Source: Tatlockia sp. (GTDB lineage: Bacteria > Pseudomonadota > Gammaproteobacteria > Legionellales > Legionellaceae). From it: a DNA stretch of 64,000 nucleotides. The notes beneath the pieces are model-generated. The model searched no databases. It saw nothing but the letters and a program-made list of their open reading frames with translations, and had not been told where the DNA came from. Below are positions 43,468 to 53,244 of this stretch, piece by piece. Where the stretch lies: the NCBI GenBank assembly GCA_013697725.1, contig JACCWI010000050.1, positions 21,086 through 85,085 on the forward strand, in the 5' to 3' direction. Both the position numbers and the translations under genes were made by a program. How positions within the stretch are numbered: the stretch's first letter is position 1; each line of letters begins with the position of its first letter.

Positions 43468-46400
43468 ATGTGGTATCTGATCGAAGGTAGTTTCAAACAA
43501 GTCTGTATTAGTTTAGGTGCTGAGAGAACGCTTGCTCTCAAGTACACGAACTCAGGCGCTGTAGCCAATGATGTTGGCCGCACCTATTTTTTGGGAACAC
43601 CTAGAGAAGCAGATTTATTTAAAACGGCTTTTTTGAAAGTAGCTGATGAGCACTATACCCAAGGGAATTTTACTGCAGAAAGTATTATACTTGCTTTTGG
43701 CAGACCACTACCCGATGAGCTACTTCTCCCTGAAGAGAAAGTTTATTCATTAGATGACAAGACTTTAATAAAGCAATTAGACGTGGGCCAAGTGGCTTTT
43801 GCTTATAGAGATGACTCCAATAAACTATGTGCTTTATCAATTTATTATCGTAAATCCCACCCAGACATGTGGATTATCGCACACGCTAAGGATACTAATC
43901 TAAACTCAGATCAGCATCAGCTTAAAATATTAGCATCATTTAATCCTGAAACTCACTTTAAGAAAAACAATGCCGCGACACTTAGCTCTAGGTCGACTGT
44001 AAAAAAAGACTTTATACAAGCAATTGATTCCAAGAAAGTAAATAGCTTTATTAATTTAGTTATAAACTCCAAGGGTGAAATAGATCCAAAAATCGAGCAA
44101 ATGAATTTATTTGTCGAGTGCTTAGGGCCTAATTTTTCTGACAAAACTCAACTATTTGAACTTTTTCCAGAACACTTATCCGAGATTCTTGCTAATGATG
44201 CCCTTAAAATTATTAATCAAAATAAAATTAGGCCAACTGCAGCGCAAATCATGGGTTGCTTGAGTAAAAATAACCCAATATACCAATTAATAATTGAAAA
44301 TCAGGATAACAAACAGCTTCTCGATTTTTTATTATTTTTGGATTCGATGGAGCTTAATATAGCTGAGTTTGCTGAATTTAAAGATCCGCAGTTTATCGAA
44401 AACCTGATTAAAGTACGCTACTTTGATCAAAACAAATTAATTCAGCTTTTAAAAGCTAAGAAAATCAATGGATTAAGTTTTATTCTAAAAACCGATTTCT
44501 CACAACAACTTTTTAATAAATTCCTTACCGTGGAAACATCTGACTGGTTTTGGTTAAACCTAAATCATTTGGCTCAAGAGAATTGGGAATTCCCTGCTGA
44601 TAATTTTCGTCATGCCTTAGCATGCCAAATGTTATTTAATTTACCACAACGCTCCAGCGCTTCACTTTTAGCTGTCTTAGCGAAGTTGCCCCGTAACTCG
44701 GTATTGGAAGAAATCTTTAGCCCTATAGATTTGGCTAATTTTTTGAGCCAAAAATTCGGCTTAGCAGAATCGCACATTGACTGGGCATTGCAATATTTTG
44801 CAGAGGTTCTACCTGCTTTTAAGCAAAATATAAAGCTTAATTCCAATTTGAGGGAAAGTCTGGCTGAGCACTATCTGCAAAATCCTGGGGATAAGTTTCT
44901 GAAACAACTATATTTCTGTACTGAAAAAAAAGAAATACAGGCCTGCTATATTTTAGATAAGTTAAATTTTGAGATTGAACAAATAAAAGAATTAATGCAA
45001 AACCCGAGAATGCCGGAAGTTATTATTGCTCTAGATCGTTTAGACCTGAATTCCAGTATTTCGAGTTTACTCAGCGTCGATAATCTTGAAGTGCTCGAGC
45101 AAATTTTCACTCAAAAGAATTTTTATCAACGCGAAGCTTTCCTAATCATCGCTGCACGTTTCGAAACCTGCCTAAATTTTAATAAGTTTGCTGCGGATGT
45201 TAAAACCTTTCCCTATCTCGCCAAATTAGTGATTGAATTAAACAATAAAAAATTCAATATTGAAGAAACTGTTGAAATATTAACTGATCCCCTCAAACAT
45301 CATGCTGCATATTTTTTAAATGAACATAAACTTAACTTTGACTCTAAAGATTTAACTCCCTTTGTCTGCCAGACGCTTAGATTCCTTAACAGCTTTCTTA
45401 AAGTAGAAAACGATGTTGATGAGCAATTAATTAGAGGGTATTTAAACAGAGCCTTACCTCTTTTGTTGTTGAACATCCATTCTAATTCTCAACTGCTGTT
45501 GAATGAAGAAGAAACACAGTCCTCAAACCTTCTTGAAATAGATGGTTTTCTCAGGGGACAACAGCGTATTTTTGCTGCAATTGTTGAGTTCTATAAACAA
45601 TTAAATCCCCATGAATTAAAACTAAACTCTAAAATAATAGCCGACGAATTAGCCTGGGCTTTAACTATGCTTGAAAATTCAACAGTGGATAATGAAGTAT
45701 ATTTACCCGTGTTAGAAGGCTTCATTAGCTTGGCAGCTGATCTAAAAATCAATCATGAGATAACAGAAAATGCGGTCAATGCTTATTGCAATTTGAGTCG
45801 ATCCTGGGAGCGCAAGGATATTGATCTGACCTTTGCTCAATTATTGCAAAACCCAAAATTGGCAAAAGCAATGTTATGCGTTGAAAATCATAGGGGACTT
45901 TACAGTCGTTTATTCACTAACGATTTACCTGATGAAGATTTGATTAATAGGCTAGCAAAGCTCTATGACTATGCACCAAAGAATAAAGATGCTTTTAATT
46001 TGGCTTACCTTGAACCTTTTGATGAAAACGAGAAGAAAAAGACCCATGATTTTCGTTTACTGCTTGATCAATTACCCAAAAATTCTGGCTCCGGACTAAT
46101 CCCCCACTTATTGAAAAACCTTCAACATACTTCTTCTGAAAAAGACCTAACTAATTATAGTGCTATTGAATACAAACCAATCCAAAATGGTATCTTAATC
46201 AATAGACTTCGAGCACTCAATTTGGATGATGACCTAATTGATTTTATGTTTGCTAAAGGCAAAAAAAATGAAAGTTTTTACCAGGCGATACTTAAAATTG
46301 AACTAAAATCCGATCAAATTAAACAACGCTTAAAAACGGAGAATCCTAAAAAATATCAGGCACTGCTTAACGGTGAAAAAGAATACCGCGCGACCTTATA

Positions 46401-46746
46401 TCAGGCTATGTACAATTCTCTAACTTTAATAAAGGTCGAAGGGCAGCAAGAAGAAAAGATTGAAACCTTTATTAAAGCGGTTAAAGAAGCAGAAAAAAAG
46501 ATGGCAACCGCGCTAAAAATGGACTCAGCTCCTATCCTAAGAGGCTTGGCGGTGATCATTGTCAATATGTTAACCATCGCTTTATCCCTAATGACTTTAG
46601 GCGCAGCAAGTTATTTACACTATAATTATTATCAAAAAACGGGCGACCTGTTTTTCTATACCTCTACGCGCTCAGAAATTGATTATAAATCACTAGACCA
46701 GGAAATTGTGGAAGAGGTTGCATCGCAGCTCTCTAAACCCAATTAA
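43468..46746 (+). CDS. Very large helical protein of unknown function with a C-terminal membrane segment, effector candidate
   Basis: A 1,092-aa protein I do not recognise. The first 150 residues form a mixed alpha/beta domain (MWYLIEGSFKQVCISLGAER onwards). The rest is Leu-rich helical repeats without obvious periodicity, then a charged region and a membrane span near residue 1030 (VIIVNMLTIALSLMTLGAAS). After it comes YQKTGDLFFYTSTRSEIDYK, a membrane-proximal pattern that I recall from other Legionella hypothetical proteins. The tail DQEIVEEVASQL is acidic. AAGAG lies 7 bases before ATG 43468. An ATG at 43435 overlaps a TATAAT and has no ribosome site. Confidence 0.65.
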   Translation: MWYLIEGSFKQVCISLGAERTLALKYTNSGAVANDVGRTYFLGTPREADLFKTAFLKVADEHYTQGNFTAESIILAFGRPLPDELLLPEEKVYSLDDKTLIKQLDVGQVAFAYRDDSNKLCALSIYYRKSHPDMWIIAHAKDTNLNSDQHQLKILASFNPETHFKKNNAATLSSRSTVKKDFIQAIDSKKVNSFINLVINSKGEIDPKIEQMNLFVECLGPNFSDKTQLFELFPEHLSEILANDALKIINQNKIRPTAAQIMGCLSKNNPIYQLIIENQDNKQLLDFLLFLDSMELNIAEFAEFKDPQFIENLIKVRYFDQNKLIQLLKAKKINGLSFILKTDFSQQLFNKFLTVETSDWFWLNLNHLAQENWEFPADNFRHALACQMLFNLPQRSSASLLAVLAKLPRNSVLEEIFSPIDLANFLSQKFGLAESHIDWALQYFAEVLPAFKQNIKLNSNLRESLAEHYLQNPGDKFLKQLYFCTEKKEIQACYILDKLNFEIEQIKELMQNPRMPEVIIALDRLDLNSSISSLLSVDNLEVLEQIFTQKNFYQREAFLIIAARFETCLNFNKFAADVKTFPYLAKLVIELNNKKFNIEETVEILTDPLKHHAAYFLNEHKLNFDSKDLTPFVCQTLRFLNSFLKVENDVDEQLIRGYLNRALPLLLLNIHSNSQLLLNEEETQSSNLLEIDGFLRGQQRIFAAIVEFYKQLNPHELKLNSKIIADELAWALTMLENSTVDNEVYLPVLEGFISLAADLKINHEITENAVNAYCNLSRSWERKDIDLTFAQLLQNPKLAKAMLCVENHRGLYSRLFTNDLPDEDLINRLAKLYDYAPKNKDAFNLAYLEPFDENEKKKTHDFRLLLDQLPKNSGSGLIPHLLKNLQHTSSEKDLTNYSAIEYKPIQNGILINRLRALNLDDDLIDFMFAKGKKNESFYQAILKIELKSDQIKQRLKTENPKKYQALLNGEKEYRATLYQAMYNSLTLIKVEGQQEEKIETFIKAVKEAEKKMATALKMDSAPILRGLAVIIVNMLTIALSLMTLGAASYLHYNYYQKTGDLFFYTSTRSEIDYKSLDQEIVEEVASQLSKPN

Positions 46747-46817
46747 GATTGACGGACAAATAGCAACCTCAGTCATTTCGAGGTATGATTTGCCCCTTTT
46801 TATTATTTGCTAATTTT

Positions 46818-47672
46818 ATGTTAAATGACTATTTAAAAACTGCACCACAATTAATCCTGCCAAAACAGGGATTAACCCATTTTGCGGGCTTTATGGCCAG
46901 GATTAAAACCCCAGTAATAAAAAACTGGCTCATTCAAGATTTTATCAAGCGATACAACGTCAATATGAACGAAGCTCGCGAAGAAAATCCTGAAAATTAT
47001 GCCTGTTTTAATGATTTTTTTATCCGTCATTTAAAATCGGAATGCCGGCCTCTTGCAGAAGCTGACATTTTATCCCCCGTGGATGGCTCTATTAGTGAAT
47101 TAGGTTTAATAGAAGAGGGGAAAATTCTACAGGCTAAGGGTCGCTATTATACCGTTAATGAATTATTAGCTAGTAATGCAAACCTAAGCACAAAATTCAA
47201 CCATGGTCGTTTTGCCACAGTTTATCTTGCTCCTAAAGATTATCACCGTGTTCATATGCCAATTGATGGTCAATTGAAGGAGATGATTTATGTTCCTGGA
47301 CGATTATTCTCGGTTCAACCCACCACTGCCCGCGTTCTACCGCAATTATTTGCACGCAATGAACGATTAGTTTGTTTTTTTGAAACTCAACTCGGACTAA
47401 TGGCCATGGTTTTAGTTGGAGCCACTATTGTTGGTGCAATTGGAACACGGTGGCAGGGTGATATTAAGCGTTCGCGGCAAAGGCAGCAGCTTAATTTAGC
47501 TTCTATTTCTGAAGAACAGGCTTTTGTAAAAAAAGGTGAAGAAATGGGATATTTTAAACTCGGTTCAACCGTAGTTTTATTATTTGCCGACGGTGAAAAA
47601 TTTCATTGGCAAGAGAACCTGAAAGCCGGAAGCTCCATCCGTTATGGTCAGGCCTTGGGGCAAAGCGAATAA
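46818..47672 (+). CDS. psd: Phosphatidylserine decarboxylase proenzyme
   Basis: The 284-aa inner-membrane enzyme makes phosphatidylethanolamine. The proenzyme cleaves itself at the Gly-Ser bond of FKLGSTVV to create the pyruvoyl group on the new alpha chain. The PVDGSISELG, DYHRVHMPIDG and IYVPGRLFSV blocks are family marks. ATG 46818 aligns with the E. coli N-terminus (MLN...); an upstream ATG at 46785 adds an unrelated leader. No clear ribosome site is seen. Confidence 0.95.
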   Translation: MLNDYLKTAPQLILPKQGLTHFAGFMARIKTPVIKNWLIQDFIKRYNVNMNEAREENPENYACFNDFFIRHLKSECRPLAEADILSPVDGSISELGLIEEGKILQAKGRYYTVNELLASNANLSTKFNHGRFATVYLAPKDYHRVHMPIDGQLKEMIYVPGRLFSVQPTTARVLPQLFARNERLVCFFETQLGLMAMVLVGATIVGAIGTRWQGDIKRSRQRQQLNLASISEEQAFVKKGEEMGYFKLGSTVVLLFADGEKFHWQENLKAGSSIRYGQALGQSE

Positions 47673-47682
47673 TTTATAGTTA

Positions 47683-47710
47683 TTGACAGCTGACCTAGAC
47701 AGTGTAAAGT
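47683..47710 (+). promoter_or_regulatory. Promoter candidate for the DUF2490 gene
   Basis: A perfect TTGACA (47683-47688), a 16-base spacer and TAAAGT (47705-47710), about 125 bases before the start codon. Confidence 0.45.
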
Positions 47711-47834
47711 TTTTTTGTTTTTCTATTAATTTATTTTTTACCCTAAAAACAGTACACTGTTTTCTCGATACCAGTGCGTGACTAAATAGTTAATTAGCCC
47801 AGCCTGCAGCAAAAGCCAGGAAGGATTTTGCATT

Positions 47835-48548
47835 TTGAAACAAAGACTGTTAATTATGAAACTATTTATTGCTCCTCCCTGGTTAATTCTAATTTTATTT
47901 ATAGTATTGCCATTTCAATGTTTCCCCGACAAGCAGCCGCTACGAGTTTGGACCAATATCCAATACAGCAGTGAATTTTCAAAAAAAACTCCTTGGGTTT
48001 ATGGCTTGTCACTAGAGGGACGATTTACAGAGCAGCCGGGACTATTATATCAAACTTTAATGCAAGCCCAGCTAGGTTATCGTAGCTCTAACAGAACAAA
48101 AATCTGGCTAGGTTATACCTATATACCCACTAGAATTGTCGAGCCAGATAGGCGTATTAAGAACACAGTTCGGCGAATCTATCAACAACTGGAAGCAGAG
48201 TTATTAAAAAATTTAAATCTTGAACTAAGCTCTCGATCAAGGCTGGAAGAGCGACGAAGAACAGGATACAAAGAGCTAAGTCTGGTTTATCGGCAGTTGG
48301 TGCTTATAAGCTTTCCTCGTTTTCGTGTACAAAGTCGTTTTACGCCGTTTATTTCAGAAGAAATTTTTCTTAACCTAAATAGACCGATATGGAGCAATCA
48401 AAAACAAATTAGCCAAAATCGTTTTATGTTTGGCTTCAGTTTTCCTTGCGCTAAACACCGTTGCCAGCTCGCCTATTTAAATCAGTTTCTCGTTAATAGA
48501 GTTGAGCATGAGATAAATAATGTTATCTATTTTAGTTTTATTATATAA
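47835..48548 (+). CDS. DUF2490 outer-membrane-type protein
   Basis: A 237-aa exported protein of the DUF2490 family: a hydrophobic leader (FIAPPWLILILFIVLPFQCF), then amphipathic strands such as RVWTNIQYSSEFS, GLLYQTLMQAQLGYRSS, KIWLGYTYIPT and a C-terminal aromatic end (VIYFSFII). This is the look of a small beta-barrel, with transport or structural role unknown. The start is a TTG with GGAAGGA about 9 bases upstream; an ATG at 47856 is possible and would shorten the leader by seven residues. Confidence 0.75.
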   Translation: MKQRLLIMKLFIAPPWLILILFIVLPFQCFPDKQPLRVWTNIQYSSEFSKKTPWVYGLSLEGRFTEQPGLLYQTLMQAQLGYRSSNRTKIWLGYTYIPTRIVEPDRRIKNTVRRIYQQLEAELLKNLNLELSSRSRLEERRRTGYKELSLVYRQLVLISFPRFRVQSRFTPFISEEIFLNLNRPIWSNQKQISQNRFMFGFSFPCAKHRCQLAYLNQFLVNRVEHEINNVIYFSFII

Positions 48549-48580
48549 ACGATGGTTACAAGTTCACAATTCAGAATGGA

Positions 48581-48611
48581 AACCTTGATGTAGCGTAGCG
48601 CAATCAAGGTT
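48581..48611. repeat. Dispersed hairpin repeat, copy 2
   Basis: AACCTTGAT and ATCAAGGTT form a perfect 9-bp stem around GTAGCGTAGCGCA. The core matches the copy at 12639-12669. It follows the DUF2490 stop by about 33 bases. Confidence 0.6.
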
Positions 48612-48625
48612 TGATTTGGATAGTA

Positions 48626-48733
48626 AATTGCTCTTACGAGGAGGAAGGCGTCGAATTATCCTACCTGCCCCCTTGTCCCGGACATCCAGTACTAGACGTC
48701 ATGAACTGAGTCGAGGCAGGTTGGGGAGCAATT
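48626..48733. repeat. Nested inverted-repeat element
   Basis: AATTGCTC (48626-48633) is inverted as GAGCAATT (48726-48733). Inside, CCTACCTGCC is answered by GGCAGGTTGG with one mismatch, and the centre has several short palindromes. No coding potential is seen. A small foldback element next to a tRNA gene is one reading. Confidence 0.45.
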
Positions 48734-48823
48734 GACCAAACTGCTAAGAATTTGGGGGTAATAAAAGTTATAATTGAGAATTACATAAAGCTATAAATTA
48801 TCAAGAACAGTAATAGTTCTTAA

Positions 48824-48910
48824 TGGTACCGAGAAGAGGACTCGAACCTCCACGGGGTTTCCCCCACTAGCACCTGAAGCTAGCGTGTCTACCAATTCCA
48901 CCACCTCGGC
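48824..48910 (-). tRNA. tRNA-Leu (anticodon CAG)
   Basis: The reverse strand reads GCCGAGGTGGTGGAATTGG at the 5' end and ends in an encoded CCA. The acceptor arm GCCGAGG pairs with the 3' end. The anticodon arm is CTAGC-TTCAGGT-GCTAG, giving CAG. A long variable arm (TGGGGGAAACCCCG) marks a class II tRNA, and the T arm has GGTTCGAGTCC. Confidence 0.95.
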
Positions 48911-48998
48911 AATGGTCGCTAAATTACTTAAGATTGAGGTGACTGTCAATCTTTATTGTGAACACGATTTATAGGAAGGGTGGAGCCTCTCCCCTTTC

Positions 48999-51900
48999 CT
49001 ATTTTATTTTAAAATTTTCTTGTAGTTGTGCAGAGCTGCTCTCATATAGTTTTGATTGAATCCTATCTAAATCATTATGAGTTTTTTCCAAAGCCTTAGC
49101 CACATCTACTTCATAAGCAATAGGCCAAAATTGAACTTTATAGCGAGGTGGCTTTTCTTGGGTGCTTACTATCTGGCTTTTAACCCACTCGATGAACGCA
49201 TCTATTCCATTAATTAAGTCTCTTAAAATCCATGAAGTTGAGTTAGTTAATAGCGTTAAAGTGGGTTCTTGAAAGGTTTCAGTCATGATTGTTGCTATGT
49301 CTTGAATAAATTCAAGGCGAGTTTCATACAGATTTTCTAAATTCAAATATTTATTTTTTCGATTGGTAATAATTTTTTCGAAAGCAAATAAAATTAAATA
49401 GATTGGGTCACTTTCAAAGTCTTTTTCGAGTTCCTTGCTTCTTTTTTCTATGCTTAAATTTATGGAGTTAAGCAAGTTATTTATAGTTTTTATATCGTCG
49501 GACCTAAGTCTTTCATTTTGTTTTTTTAGATAATTCTCTGCACAAATTTCTAATTGCTTAATTTCGTTATCTAATTTTGCTAGGTCATTGTGATTGCATA
49601 CGTATAATGTAGTAGGATCCTCAGATTGGGGACCAAACTTATTGAATTTTTTAACTGTTTCCTCAAGCGATAAATCAACCTTAAAGTGAGCTATATGGTA
49701 AAGCGCGGTTGTAGCTTTTAATTCTTTTAAAGTTTTGATGCGCTGATGCAAAGCAGAGATTTTGTTAAAAAGACTGTTAGTGATATTTTTAATATCTACT
49801 AGCAGTGGTTCAATAAAATCGATGGATAGGCTTTGAATCGCTCTTTGTTTTTCGATAACAATCATCTCTTTTGGCAAAGTGCTAAGCATAATTTCAAGGT
49901 CAAGCTTTCTTTTGTTAACCCTCTTAAGCCAGGCCTTCGAATCAATCAAAGAAGTGTAAGCTAAATTGGTGGGAATAGAGCTTAGTTTTTGAGTTATCTC
50001 TTTAAATTTGTTGTTAATCTCTTCTTGCGCGTTTAAACCTAAGAGATCCCTATCGGCTATATCTTCTCGTAATTTATCCAACAAGATATTTGAATTGTCG
50101 ATTTCAAGCTTTGATTGTTCAGCAATTTCATTTAATTGCAAAATAGCAAGCTCACTCTTTAATTTTTCCAAGCTAGACATTTGCTTAACTAATGTAGCCA
50201 AAGTTTCTGGATTAGCATAAGCACTTTGGCCTGTTAAAATCATTTTATAATTTTTTAGAGAGGTAATTTTTATTTCAATTATAGCTTGAGCTGTATTGAC
50301 TGCCTTTTCTCTAGACTTCTGAGCCTGCAATAAACTTGTTACAAGTTGCTCTTTATTAGTGGATAAGGATTTATATATTTTGCCTAATTCTTCTAGAGCG
50401 CTCTCCATCTGAAAAAGATCTTTGGATTGAATATATTTTGCCTGAGTCGCCTCGTATTCTAACAAGATATTTTTGCTTTCATTTTTAAGTGCGCTCATGG
50501 CCTCTGTAACAATTATAAAATGATTGGCTTTAAAATTAGGATAGCTTGTAGTCGTTGCTTCGATTTTTTTAATAATTAAATCGTAAGCAAGATTGATATC
50601 CTCTATGCTGTTAGGCTTGGGGGTTAGAACTTGAGGGCTTGTTTTAGTAATTTGATTAGGAATGTTTATTTCAATACGAGTTTTTCTGCCAAGGTTGGAT
50701 TTAACTGTTTTAACTTTCTGCAATGCTTCCTGTGTTGGGCCGCTGATTGCTGCCTGCGTCTTGGCAAATTGGCCATAGGCTATGATAATTTTCTTCATTA
50801 ACCCCGCGGTAATTTCGCCATCGATATCACCGCTCTTAACTTTCCTGGACACTTCATTCAGCTTAGCAATAAGCTCTTTTTTTGACATTTCATTGATGGG
50901 TTTAGGCGCCCAAAGTTTGTTAGCAGCATCAGCTATCAGAGTTACCCTATCTGCAAGTTCTATTTTTCCACCCAAATGTCTAATCATTTCAGTCAAAATA
51001 AGTAGATAAAGTTCAATTCTTATTTTTTTAATTGAACTAAGGGTGGTGGCGTTCACTTTAGCTTTTGAATCTTCAATGGTTTTGAATTTTTTAAAAATTT
51101 GCTGATTATCTCTTAAAGTTGGATGAGAATTAGTAATTTCATAATGGATGTCATCTAAACTATATTTAATTTGTTTGAGTTCAGAGCTTGCTTCATCTAC
51201 GTTTGTAGACAGGATATGATTTTGCTGAAATTCAAGGTAAGAATAGCCGTCGTCTTGTTTGGAAGTAGACAAATATTGAATTACCTCAGGATGAGGAGAT
51301 GGTGGAAACTGAGCCAAACGATCTATTAATTTTTTTAATTTAATTTGCACTGTTCTGGTAAGAGGCTCCAAATCCATAGACGCAGTATTGAGAGCATTTA
51401 ATTGTTCTTCACCTTCAATACTAACTAAATCGGTGATGGATTTTTTTATACTATTTTTTCGCTCTTCCAGACGATCTAAGGACTCAAGCAATTGATTTAT
51501 TTCTTTATCTTTCAAAGAAGAAATATAAGTTAAATCAAAATTTTCTTTTTTATTTTGAAAAAGGTCATCAACTTTGTCGATAAAGGCCGTGTATGAACCC
51601 TTTGCTTGCTTTAAAATTTTAGCAAAACTAACCTGACGATAGGTTACGCTAAGGTCAACCATAACCTTGCTAAAATCCGGTGGCAAATTACTGTTTATCA
51701 AATTATTGATAGTGGTTAGGTTATTATTAAGCTCTGTTATAAGATTGCTTTGAACCTTTAAACTGTTAAAGTCAGCAGCTAGACCATCTAAATTGTTAAT
51801 CATTTCGACTAGTATTTCTTTATAAAGCTGAACCTTTATTAAATTTACCGTATATAAAGTCGCTGAGAGTTTAAAAATATTTTCAGGATTGATGAGCGTT

Positions 51901-52016
51901 AAAATTTCATTGATGCGAGTTTGTATAATAGCATTGGTTTTAAATTCGCCATAGGCATTCATTTCCTCTCGAACTAAATCAAACTCTGTTTTTTTAGGTA
52001 CATATTTACTACGCAT
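48999..52016 (-). CDS. Very large coiled-coil protein of unknown function, effector candidate
   Basis: A 1,005-aa protein I do not recognise, almost entirely charged alpha-helix with heptad-like stretches (INQLLESLDRLEERKNSIKK, LKQIKYSLDDIHYEI, KLREDIADRDLLG) and very few aromatic or Gly residues. No signal peptide or membrane span is seen. GGAGAGA stands 2 bases before the ATG, with overlapping matches giving usual spacing. Long coiled coils are frequent in Dot/Icm substrates that bind host membranes or vesicle factors. A bacterial structural role is the alternative. It stands alone between tRNA-Leu and a GDPD gene. Confidence 0.65.
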   Translation of the reverse strand: MRSKYVPKKTEFDLVREEMNAYGEFKTNAIIQTRINEILTLINPENIFKLSATLYTVNLIKVQLYKEILVEMINNLDGLAADFNSLKVQSNLITELNNNLTTINNLINSNLPPDFSKVMVDLSVTYRQVSFAKILKQAKGSYTAFIDKVDDLFQNKKENFDLTYISSLKDKEINQLLESLDRLEERKNSIKKSITDLVSIEGEEQLNALNTASMDLEPLTRTVQIKLKKLIDRLAQFPPSPHPEVIQYLSTSKQDDGYSYLEFQQNHILSTNVDEASSELKQIKYSLDDIHYEITNSHPTLRDNQQIFKKFKTIEDSKAKVNATTLSSIKKIRIELYLLILTEMIRHLGGKIELADRVTLIADAANKLWAPKPINEMSKKELIAKLNEVSRKVKSGDIDGEITAGLMKKIIIAYGQFAKTQAAISGPTQEALQKVKTVKSNLGRKTRIEINIPNQITKTSPQVLTPKPNSIEDINLAYDLIIKKIEATTTSYPNFKANHFIIVTEAMSALKNESKNILLEYEATQAKYIQSKDLFQMESALEELGKIYKSLSTNKEQLVTSLLQAQKSREKAVNTAQAIIEIKITSLKNYKMILTGQSAYANPETLATLVKQMSSLEKLKSELAILQLNEIAEQSKLEIDNSNILLDKLREDIADRDLLGLNAQEEINNKFKEITQKLSSIPTNLAYTSLIDSKAWLKRVNKRKLDLEIMLSTLPKEMIVIEKQRAIQSLSIDFIEPLLVDIKNITNSLFNKISALHQRIKTLKELKATTALYHIAHFKVDLSLEETVKKFNKFGPQSEDPTTLYVCNHNDLAKLDNEIKQLEICAENYLKKQNERLRSDDIKTINNLLNSINLSIEKRSKELEKDFESDPIYLILFAFEKIITNRKNKYLNLENLYETRLEFIQDIATIMTETFQEPTLTLLTNSTSWILRDLINGIDAFIEWVKSQIVSTQEKPPRYKVQFWPIAYEVDVAKALEKTHNDLDRIQSKLYESSSAQLQENFKIK

Positions 52017-52362
52017 AATCTCTCCGAGCTGGCCGGGAAGAAGGCCTTATCTCTCAATCTAGTTGTCATTTTATAGCAAAAAGATTAGGGCAATATTAAG
52101 AAAAGCCCATGAATATTATTTTTTAATGTTTATTTACTCTTTTCCGTTCGAAAATACTAAATATTAATAATGCCTTATAGACTAAATCATTCCCTAATGT
52201 GTATTAATTGTACATTTTATGAGCCTTGGATGTCAACTTTGGAAAATTCTTATAAACTTTAAAAATCTCTTCATCTCTTCGCTTTTTGGTCTATAGGGTT
52301 AAGGCACTGGCATTTGCAAAAAAATTCTTGCAAAATTCCTAAAATTTCAAAGAAGACTATAT
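52017..52362. other. AT-rich gap between divergent genes
   Basis: A 346-base region between the coiled-coil gene and the GDPD gene. I see no gene, repeat or clear regulatory site in it; both promoters must lie here. Confidence 0.6.
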
Positions 52363-53142
52363 ATGCTGCTAAACTTTGCCGAAAAAATACTGGATGGATT
52401 TTTTGCTTTCTTTCCACGCAAAATGCCATCCAGACTCCACCTTAGTGAGGTTTGCCTCATAGCCCATCGTGGTGCTCATGATAATAAATTAGAAATCATT
52501 GAAAACACGGATGCAGCTTTCGCTCGAGCGCTTGTTCTGGGTTGTTGGGGCATAGAGTTTGATGTTCATGCGACAGCTGACGGTATTTTAGTTATCAATC
52601 ATGATCCGACCTTAGCTCGGCTTTGGGGAAAAAATCTGCAAATTAGTCAGCTCAATTTTGAAACTTTGCGACAACTCGTGCCTCAAATTCCAACCTTGGC
52701 TGAAGTGGTTGAGCGTTATGGTAAGCGCATGCATTTATTCATCGAACTTAAAGCGCCTTTTGTTGCTGAAGAAGCCTTAAAGGAGGAGCTTAAATCATTA
52801 AGACCTGGTGAAGATTACCATTTACTTAGTCTGGACGGTTCTCTTTTTTCAACCTTTAAATCCTTCTCACCAGCCGTGCTATTACTAGTGCCCGTGCATA
52901 ATAACGTAAGCAAATTTTGTAACTTAGCCTTGCAAAATAATTACGGTGGGGTTTTAGGTCATTACTTATTGCTAAATAACACCAAGGTTGCCCAATTAAA
53001 CCTAGCAAAAAAACGAGTGGGAGTCGGTATGGTTGATTCACGGTTTGGTTTATATAGAGAATTAAACCGCGGATTAACCTGGATATTTTCTAACAATGTT
53101 TCGGTGTTAGGTGAGTGTATAGAGAGATTAAAGAAATCTTGA
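52363..53142 (+). CDS. Glycerophosphodiester phosphodiesterase
   Basis: A 259-aa GDPD-family enzyme that releases glycerol-3-phosphate from glycerophosphodiesters. The catalytic pattern is present: CLIAHRGAHDN, IEFDVHATADG with the metal-binding Glu and Asp, and VINHDPTLAR. HLFIELKAP gives the third acidic strand. There is no clear signal peptide, so it is probably cytoplasmic. It is convergent with fumC and followed by a GC-rich terminator. Confidence 0.88.
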   Translation: MLLNFAEKILDGFFAFFPRKMPSRLHLSEVCLIAHRGAHDNKLEIIENTDAAFARALVLGCWGIEFDVHATADGILVINHDPTLARLWGKNLQISQLNFETLRQLVPQIPTLAEVVERYGKRMHLFIELKAPFVAEEALKEELKSLRPGEDYHLLSLDGSLFSTFKSFSPAVLLLVPVHNNVSKFCNLALQNNYGGVLGHYLLLNNTKVAQLNLAKKRVGVGMVDSRFGLYRELNRGLTWIFSNNVSVLGECIERLKKS

Positions 53143-53169
53143 GTAGGCGCTCAGCTGTTGCCTTGAAGT

Positions 53170-53188
53170 ACCCCGGTTTGTCCGGGGT
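53170..53188. terminator. Bidirectional terminator between GDPD gene and fumC
   Basis: ACCCCGG-TTTGT-CCGGGGT is a perfect 7-bp GC-rich stem between two convergent stops. Downstream on the plus strand is T-rich only weakly. Confidence 0.6.
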
Positions 53189-53244
53189 CTATAGAATCTT
53201 ATTCTTAAAGTGACGGGAGTATTGCTTGCACCTTGCGGAAACCT

